Source of the DNA: Cloeon dipterum
Taxonomy: Eukaryota; Arthropoda; Insecta; Ephemeroptera; Baetidae
Length of the DNA: 64,000 nucleotides
Assembly (NCBI RefSeq): GCF_949628265.1
Contig: NC_088787.1
Coordinates: forward strand, 5,694,501 to 5,758,500
Reading direction: 5' to 3'
Shown piece by piece: positions 57,801 to 64,000 of this stretch (the first letter of the stretch is position 1; each line of letters opens with the position of its first letter). Below the pieces are notes generated by a model. The model did no database searches. It saw nothing but the letters and a program-made list of their open reading frames with translations, and was not told the origin of the DNA. Both the position numbers and the translations under genes were made by a program.

Positions 57801-58836
57801 ATCGGGCTTCCATGATTTCTTGAAAAGTGGCTCTGGATTAAAAAAAAAAAATAACAAACGCTTTTGGAATCTGCTCAGCGAGATGATTAAAAAAACAAAT
57901 GGTGTGCCGTTTTCACACTTTGGAATAAAATTTGGGAAAATGGCGTTCAAAAATATAATTAGCTTTGTGATAGTTTTAATTTTCAAAGATTACGTAAATA
58001 TCTAGCTTTATTTTAGCTATTGGAAATTATTTGCAAGTAAAAACTAGCCAAATTTTTTAAACCGTGCTTTCCCAGGAAATTAGGGAAATGATTTTCTTGA
58101 ATGAAAATTTCATCAGCTCCCCGATTTTTGCGAATGTTTTGAACGATAAAGACAATTAAAATCGTGAAATTTTTGTCTTTAATCTAGTTTTTTTTTTAAA
58201 TAATTCACCAGTTGCATCAGCCCTTGGTGTTTGAAGCCGTCAACAGATGGCGCCACCGCATATTTTCGTAATAATTTTAATTTTAAGGCTATTCCGCTGC
58301 GATTTCAGACTTAAACCTGCTACTGTGCATTCTAAAATTAATATTTAAGACGTGCTGAAAACCAAAATCAGTCCAGCCAATCGTCGTAGAAACGTGAAAA
58401 ACTGTTTTTTGAAATAAAAAATCTTTTTTAACGTTTCTACGGCGAATTGCTGGATTGATTTTGGTTTTCAGCACGTCAAAAGAAAGAAAATTAAGTGAAG
58501 AATGCACAGTAGCAGGATTGAGTCTGAAATTGCAGCGGAAATGCCTTAAAATTAAATTTATTACGATAGTTTACGGTGGTGCCATCAGTTGGCGGCTTAT
58601 ACAACCAGTGCATTGCCAAGACTTTCTCTGATATTACTTTGTCAAATTTTTCATCTCATTGTAATCTCTTTAAGGTGACAATGCAAAATTTTAGTGCCTT
58701 CTGAACACAAATCCAATACTTTTTGTCAGTCTTTCTTTTTCAAAATTAAAAAAATAAAATCCTGTTTCAGATTGAAGAACACACGGACATTCTCTCGTTC
58801 ATCGGTCGGTCTCTGGACATCAAGTGCGTCTTCTGA
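48807..58836 (+). CDS. PREP: Prolyl endopeptidase (prolyl oligopeptidase, S9A)
   Basis: Exons 48807-49096, 49569-49756, 49817-49899, 49957-50099, 50154-50316, 51659-51859, 51915-52100, 52158-52420, 52812-53316, 57483-57551 and 58771-58836; 2,157 nt, 718 residues (about 710 in mammals), all phases consistent. It cleaves peptides of up to about 30 residues after proline in the cytosol. Residues 1-75 ([15 protein letters not shown]) and the C-terminal part form the alpha/beta-hydrolase domain around a seven-bladed propeller. The nucleophile is S552 in GGSNGG, with D649 and substrate-binding R651 in ADHDDRVVP and H688 in [22 protein letters not shown] is conserved. A small insert (about 624-636, [13 protein letters not shown]) precedes [12 protein letters not shown]. 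Intron 2 appears to use a GC donor. The start is set by a Kozak-like ATG after an acceptor at 48,780; there is no signal peptide. Confidence 0.97.
49097..49568. other. PREP intron 1 with ATGGCG repeats
   Basis: AAAATGGCGGCCGTAAGG near 49,160, AAAATGGCGTCCC near 49,327 and AAAATGGCGTCTGCTAGG near 49,451 recur with similar following sequence (TCTGGCCAGT/TCTGACCAGT), indicating a degenerate repeat like that of the SPOT14 intron. Confidence 0.4.
50440..51560 (+). mobile_element. SINE-like element, copy 3
   Basis: In PREP intron 5. AAACCGATCTCGGAGCAG and GAAAAAGGTCGTCAGGGT near 50,514-50,569 correspond to the 5' part of copy 1, and GGCGTTGGTC with GTACGATGGAGCC near 50,767-50,793 to its body. The A-box part is missing or diverged. 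Ends uncertain. Confidence 0.35.
52500..52770 (-). repeat. Dispersed repeat family D, copy 6 (minus)
   Basis: In PREP intron 8. The reverse complement carries AAAGGGGTCTGTGTTTGGCC and a following ATTAATTATTGCTTCCGGAGTG segment; truncated relative to copy 1. Confidence 0.6.
53391..53778. mobile_element. Foldback element family E, copy 2
   Basis: In PREP intron 9. Arms include CAACAGATGGCGCCACCGTA and its mirror near 53,740, and ACGTGCTGAAAACCAA with its mirror near 53,630. The arms end in ACCAGTT and AACTGGTGAATTC. Confidence 0.7.
54000..54340 (-). repeat. Dispersed repeat family G, copy 2 (minus)
   Basis: The reverse complement carries the family order GTTTGCACCTCCGTTTTC, GCTCATGACCTCGACTAG and TTAAGGCAGCAAATGGCATT seen at 14,285-14,600. 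Confidence 0.6.
55395..55550 (+). repeat. Dispersed repeat family H, copy 2
   Basis: It contains GTCAGGCGACATCTGTGCC, GAAAGACTTTGTGCTTTGAT and GGGAATGCTAAAAATTT in the order seen at 15,296-15,465. Confidence 0.5.
55640..55800 (+). repeat. Dispersed repeat family G, copy 3 (partial)
   Basis: It corresponds to the right part of copy 1, with GACCGCAAATTT near 55,691, then AGATTTTAACACAGG, and TTGCATTTCTCGCGCAAG near 55,738. Confidence 0.45.
55855..55962. repeat. Foldback family E, solitary right arm
   Basis: AAATCGCAGCGAAAGTGTCT through ATACAACTGGTGAATTAAT matches the right arms of family E copies; no left arm is adjacent. Confidence 0.55.
57606..57750. repeat. Foldback family E, partial left arm
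   Basis: In PREP intron 10. AACAGATGGCACCATGG, TTTTCAGATTCGTTGC, and GAGGTGCTGAAATTC with CAGCCAATCGCAG resemble the left-arm order of family E; degraded. Confidence 0.4.
58205..58610. mobile_element. Foldback element family E, copy 3
   Basis: In PREP intron 10. The left arm is TTCACCAGTTGCATCAGCCC; the right arm ends with GGCGGCTTATACAACCAGTG. Internal mirrored strings include GACGTGCTGAAAACCAAAAT near 58,349 and its complement near 58,461. Confidence 0.7.
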
Positions 58837-58917
58837 GTGACGAAAAGCTTAAAATTAATTACCCTTTCTTGTTAATGATGTAACAAAAAAACATGCAAGG
58901 AAAAGGAATCGAGTGCA

Positions 58918-58923
58918 ATTAAA
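58918..58923 (+). terminator. Possible PREP poly(A) signal
   Basis: ATTAAA, the commonest variant signal, 81 bases after the stop codon and about 100 bases before the end of the convergent gene. Confidence 0.35.
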
Positions 58924-59021
58924 ACTGCTATGCTAATTTAGCGATCGGCCGTTTTCTTTGTTGTCGCACAAATCCCTACCGAAAACACAATAATAATCAT
59001 TTGGATGTGAGTACACATTCA

Positions 59022-59027
59022 TTTATT
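59022..59027 (-). terminator. Poly(A) signal of the CCDC74-like gene
   Basis: AATAAA on the minus strand begins two bases after the stop codon (59,029), implying a very short 3' UTR. Confidence 0.55.
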
Positions 59028-59028
59028 G

Positions 59029-62000
59029 CTAGTTAGTCGGCTGCTCGGTGCGCTGCTTGGCGCCGCGGTAGCGCCGGTTGCGCCGGCTGCGCTCCGAGTG
59101 CGGAGCCTGCTCCGTCCTCTGCGCCCACGGCTGCGGCTCCTTGGCCCGCCACGCCTCGCCCTCGCCCTCACCCGCCTCCAACGCGGGCAGCTTCTCTTTG
59201 CCCACCTCTGCACACGTCCTGAAGAAAAAACAAACAAACAAACACGAAGAATTAGAAAATAAATTAATAAATTCAAATTTTTGTTTCTTAAAAAAATGAA
59301 CAAATAAATAAAATTAAGGAAAGGAACCAGGGACATTTTTAGGTGGAAAAAGGGTCTTGAATTTTGATAAATGTTAGTGGATCTAACATTAAAAAAAAAA
59401 TTCGAAAAATCCGTTTTTGTACATTTTGCTCGACCCACCTGGGTTTTATTATTAATATTTTTTAATGTATTTCATCAGTTTTGCCATTAAAGAAATGAAG
59501 AAACATTCCCCATACCTCAGGGCTTGGCGCAAAAATGCAACATTATTTTTTGGCGTTAAAAAAACACCATTTTATGATTTTCCGCAATTTTTTATGCTGA
59601 AAATATTGAGGCGTTGGGTAAAATAGTGGATTTTTAAGCCTGGAAAACGTAAAAACCCGGGTCGGTTAAAACTTGGTGGGGAAAATCCGGAACCCTGCTT
59701 TTCAGGTGCTCGAAATTGGACAATTTCGAAAATGTTGATTTTTTTTCAGGGAATTGTAAAGTTACAGTAAAGATAAATTGAGAATTAATTCGTCTAAAAT
59801 GAACTACAATACACGCTCAACAACTTTGCTTCGTCGAAGTTCAATAAAATTGTTGCTATAAGATTTCAAAAAATTCCTGCATATCAAAGGAAGCTAAAAT
59901 TTTCATTTTTAAACCAGCCAAAATTTGCAAAAAACAAATATAAAATAATTGGTGAATTTTCGGTTTTTCCGAATTTTTACATCGAGGAGACAGTATTATT
60001 TGTTAAGCACGCGAACTTCTGAGCAAATTTTATTGCAATTTAAAGGAAATTTTAAGCAAAATCTTTTGCCTTATTTCTGCTAAATTTTATCTGATTTATT
60101 TAAATTGAACGCAAAGATAAAACAGCTACTCAAATCCGAAAGAATTTTATACAAAATTGGATAAATGCCACAAATTATTCAAAAATATGTATTAAATTAG
60201 AATAAAAGGATAAATTTAAAAGGAAGGATTTTTAATCCTGTGTGCCAAAATTTATCCATGCTTTTTAAAAGGTCGAGACTGTCTCCTTACTTGAAATCTG
60301 ATTTTATATCCCAACCAAAAGGTTTCATTCACTGTTCTCGACGAGACGAGTCGAAATCTGCCAAGAAAATGTAGTCAAGCGCAGGAAAATTTAGAAAAAA
60401 AATACAAAATTAGAATTTGAAATTTTTTGATAATTGCAAATTTTAGAAACAAATCGTTAATATTGATCAACTGCTTAATTCATCTAACAAATAACTTTCA
60501 ATTGTTGCCCCCTTTAGTAAAAAATTCAGTTCAAAACTTGTAAAAAATTGGATAAACGCAGAAAATTATTCACAAATTAATTTTCAAACTAGGAAAAACA
60601 TTAAAATTAAATAAATTGCGGAAAATTGTAGGATATCCTCAATTTTAAATATTTTTAATATTGATTTTTGCATCATTTTTTTAAATATTCAAAATTCGAG
60701 CCCACTAATTGCTCTTGGAATAGAATCAAAATTAAAAATAAACAAAACTGATTGTACCTTGGCCTGGGCTGCCAGCCGGCCGGCGACTGAAGCGGCGGAA
60801 AGCGGGACGCGCTGCTGGGCGGCTGTCCGTGCGCGTCGTCCTGGCTGAAGGACGAGAAGCGGCCTGAGTTGTGGCGCCGAAAGCGGTTGCCGCCGCCGCC
60901 GCCGCTGCCACCGTTGCCACTCCTCCGCTGCTCCTGCCGCGTCGACAAACAATTTGAGAATTTGAGAAATATTATTCAAGAAAATTAAGAGAATATTTAT
61001 GGGTGCTTGCCTTGGACCAAAAGTCCGGATTGCGATAGGTTTGCGTGTACCGAGTGCTGTTTTCGACCACATTCGAGTCGATTTCTGCTTGGCAGCCGAC
61101 CTCCTTGCTCGACACCACCCTGCTACTGCTTGCCACCTTCAGGTGCTCGATTTTCCTATAATTTCAAATAATAATTGCTGATAGTAATTATAATCATGAG
61201 TCTGAAAAATCTAAAAATTTATATAATTGAGTGAGCAGTTTTCCCGAGAATTTCTCTACTGGATTTTAGGACGTTGTATTTAGGGGTGAAACTTGTTAAA
61301 TCCTTTTTAAAAGATGGTGAAAATTACGAGATCTCATTCTTATAGATGTAAAAAAATGTTTGAAAAACAATTATAATTAAAATTCTTTTGAATGATTTAA
61401 AAAAACAAATCAAAAATATTTTTTTAATTTTGAAAAGTAATTTAAAAAAAGTTCATTGTAAGAATAATTTAAGATCGTTTATTTTCAACGCTTTAATAAG
61501 AACTGTATGTGTAAAAAACAGAAGAATATATTTTCAGAAAATAAATTTATCCATTTTTAACATTATATAAATATACGTCAGAGGATTAATCATTAATAGC
61601 CGTATTTGCACAATTAATTCAATTCAAGGGACTGGTTTCAGGATTGTCATTCGGCAGTTTTGGAATTTTATTTGAGCTTAACAGCGGTGAAAACCTATAA
61701 AAAGACACTAAATTCGATGAAATTGAAAATTTTCGAAATTTTTTATCTCAGGGTCTGACCTTGAAGGTCGATTTCAACCTTCCTAGGTCCAACCTATACC
61801 CTCTTGGTGTTTCTAAGCAAAATAAATGCATAAAAACATACCTTACGAACGCGAGAGGCGATCTGCGCATGCGCGGTCGAGCGGCCTGGAGCCGATTTTT
61901 AATTTTAAAATTCGAATTGCTGCAAAACTATCGCGATTACACCTATTAAACTCGGTGTTCTTGTGCAGAATTTCAGGGGCTACATTTCAGCCCTGAACCC

Positions 62001-62836
62001 CGAATAAATCGAAGGGGTTTATCATCCCTTAATTTTGAATTTTCGAAAATAGTTTGCAAAAACTGACCTTAACCTTCGACCTGCGAATTTTTTGTGAATT
62101 TAAAGGTTGTTCAGGATGAAAAACTAGGTTGGGCAGTGAAAATTTCAAGGTGATAGCTCAACCCAGTCAAAAGTCACAGCTTAGAATTCGATTTTCAGGG
62201 ATTTTTGAGAGTCCGAAAAAAGGGAACGCCTACTTTTCCGAGTTTTAAACCAGGAATTTCACCACCTGGTTCTTTAAAATTTCAATGCCAAAAAAATCGC
62301 GACCAATCTACCTCCTAATTCGTGGAGAACTGCTCAAAAATATAATTTTTTAGAATTTAATTTTCAATTTCGGTACCTCTGTTGTTCGCGGACGACTTCA
62401 TAAAGTTGTTTATTGCGTCCCTTTTCCTCAGTCAGTCCAATTCGCATCTCAGCAAGGCTCTTTTCCAGCAGCTCCACTCTGCCAATGTCGTTATTCACGT
62501 TTTTCTGGGCGAAAAAAATTAAATTAAAATAAAGAAATAAATAATTAATATGATTGCTCACGTTTTGGTGGTCGAGCGAGGCGTCGAACGAGTCCGGCGG
62601 CACCTCGATGGTGAGGGCGCTCATCTTGGCCGCGGCGCCGCTCATCACCAGCTGAAACTGCAGCTCTGAACCAACAATAAATTCAGACATTTCATTTATT
62701 CAGAAAGGTTCGGGGACAAACCTCTGTTGAAGAGGCGCAGGTTTTCGATCTCCTTGTGCAGGCTGGAGAGCATGATTTGGTGCTGCTCGCGCAGGAAACG
62801 CATGTTGTGCTCCAGCTGCGCCACTTTGATTGCCAT
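59029..62836 (-). CDS. CCDC92/CCDC74-type coiled-coil protein
   Basis: Exons 62836-62722 (exon extends to 62869), 62665-62562, 62504-62377, 61155-61011, 60933-60758 and 59218-59029 join in phase to 858 nt, 285 residues from the ATG at 62,836. The N-terminal coiled coil VAQLEHNMRFLREQHQIML, continuing SSLHKEIENLRLFNRELQ, matches the CCDC92/CCDC74 domain. A second coiled coil (about 95-130, RVELLEKSLAEMRIGLTEEK) follows, then a Gly-rich stretch GNGGSGGGGGNRF, Pro-rich PPLQSPAGWQPRP, and an Arg-rich tail with KLPALE that recalls the end of CCDC74. Family members associate with centrioles, cilia or spindle poles; no catalytic motif. Intron 4 uses a GC donor (CCAAG before GCAAGC). The frame stays open upstream of the ATG to the acceptor at 62,870 (DKIRLAPPTDT), so an upstream coding exon cannot be excluded. 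It converges on PREP with 192 bp between stop codons. Confidence 0.75.
60265..60440 (+). repeat. Repeat family F, copy 4
   Basis: In intron 5 of the CCDC74-like gene. GACTGTCTCCTTACTTGAAA near 60,277 and GAAATCTGCCAAGAAAATG near 60,353 match 13,184-13,300. Confidence 0.55.
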
Positions 62837-62869
62837 CGTGTCAGTCGGCGGCGCCAGCCGAATTTTGTC

Positions 62870-64000
62870 CTGAAAATCAGAAAATGCGATTGAGAAAAAT
62901 AAACCAAAATTCATTTTCCTAAGAAAAAATGTGAATTTGACAGGGTTTTTTGCATTTGCTTAACACTCAATTTTGCGCAAAAAATGCAAGAAATGTATTT
63001 ATTTCATTTTTAAAGTAAATCGAAAATTTGCGGTCAGAAGTGGTTAAAATTCCCTCTACTGTGCAGATTTTTTCTTTTAAATTGCCATTTTCTGCCTCAA
63101 TTTCTCCAAAAATTTATCTCTGGACAATTTTTCAAGTCAAGATCATGAGAAAAATATTAAAAACTGAGGTGCAAACATGGCATATGCCTCCAAGAAAATT
63201 GTATAATTAAAATAAATCCACTTTTTACCACTGCACTGATTTTTTTAATGCTGGTTAAAATTTGAACCATACAAAGTGAAAATTCTTCCAAAATTGACCT
63301 CAAAGTTGAGATTCGCGTGGTCAAAACCATGAAATTAACACCAAGAACGGCCCGTATTTCAGAAATTTTAATTCCTGACAAGAAATCACACCCTGGAGTT
63401 GTTTAAAAAAACCTCAAAATCAAAAAATTAGCCAAGGGTGCTCACATTGACACCAAATCTGGTCGAAAACTGCGTAAAATAGGTGAATTTGAAAACGAGT
63501 TAAAAAAAATCACGTTTTTTCACATTCTCGTGCAATTATTTGCTCGTAAAAAAGGAAATTTATGTTTTTCTCCATTAAATTAGGTACATTTTGGCTATCT
63601 CAAATTATCAAAAAAATTATTTAACCGCTAAGCCCAGATTTCCTTAAATTTGACTTGATTTTAGTGACATTGACCTTTGACCTACAAAGTTGATCTGTGG
63701 GGCATGATGTGTAGATTACTTTAGAAACTGAATTTTTCGAATTTTCAATTTCCCTTCGTCCTAGAAATAATTAAAACTCACCCAAAAAATCTCAAACCTT
63801 CGTCAGCCCTTGTAAAAAGGGCAATTTTCTCAATTTTGATCTGAAATTACCAGGTCCCCTATGGAAAACATCTGAAGAGAATTAAAAAAAAATCTGACTC
63901 CTATATTATACAGTTTGCAGTTCGGATCCTGTGAAATTAATGCCAATAAAAGCTAAAATTAATTTGAATTTTGTTTCGAATTGACTTTTCTTCATTTCAA
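62870..64000. other. Upstream region of the CCDC74-like gene
   Basis: AT-rich DNA with a family G copy at 63,010-63,260. No exon is visible on either strand; 63,270-64,000 shows nothing specific. Confidence 0.45.
63010..63260 (-). repeat. Dispersed repeat family G, copy 4 (minus)
   Basis: The reverse complement carries GTTTGCACCTCAGTTTT, TCATGATCTTGACTTG and GAGGCAGAAAATGGCAATTT, the order seen at 14,285-14,600. Confidence 0.6.

Overview
This window looks like nuclear DNA of an arthropod, most likely an insect. Spliced genes with short GT-AG introns and GC-rich exons sit in very AT-rich intronic and intergenic DNA packed with short dispersed repeats. I cannot name the species. A full-length PNLDC1/Trimmer-type gene and a motile-cilium gene are present, which by general knowledge of the family argues against Drosophila, where PNLDC1 is absent.

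Layout. Positions 1-17,777 hold no coding exon I can support. They are AT-rich DNA punctuated by GC-rich islands of about 0.2-0.7 kb and by repeats. Positions 17,778-22,399 (minus) carry a ten-exon PARN-family exonuclease, best read as PNLDC1/Trimmer. Positions 28,911-39,063 (plus) carry a five-exon IQ-motif coiled-coil gene matching dynein regulatory complex subunit 10 (DRC10/IQCD). A small ankyrin-type gene lies antisense inside its first intron (about 32,249-33,406). Positions 42,379-47,259 (minus) carry a SPOT14/MID1IP1-family gene whose 4.3-kb intron holds two degenerate tandem arrays. Positions 48,807-58,836 (plus) carry an eleven-exon prolyl endopeptidase with an intact catalytic triad. 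Positions 59,029-62,836 (minus) carry a six-exon coiled-coil gene of the CCDC92/CCDC74 type, tail to tail with prolyl endopeptidase.

The genes do not form one pathway. Two (DRC10 and the CCDC74-like gene) belong to families linked to cilia or centrioles, one (Trimmer) to piRNA 3'-end maturation, one (SPOT14) to lipogenesis, and one (prolyl endopeptidase) to oligopeptide cleavage. All joins were made by hand from splice signals. In all six gene models the exon lengths add to a whole number of codons with no internal stop.

The most distinctive non-genic content is: (a) four copies of a 368-380 bp foldback element, flanked by TTAA or, at one boundary, TTGA, consistent with a piggyBac-like MITE; (b) a second foldback family with three full copies and two fragments; (c) a GC-rich foldback family; (d) a roughly 0.45-kb dispersed repeat with six copies; (e) a SINE-like family with a tRNA-like A box; and (f) a degenerate tandem array rich in ATGGCGG motifs in the SPOT14 intron.
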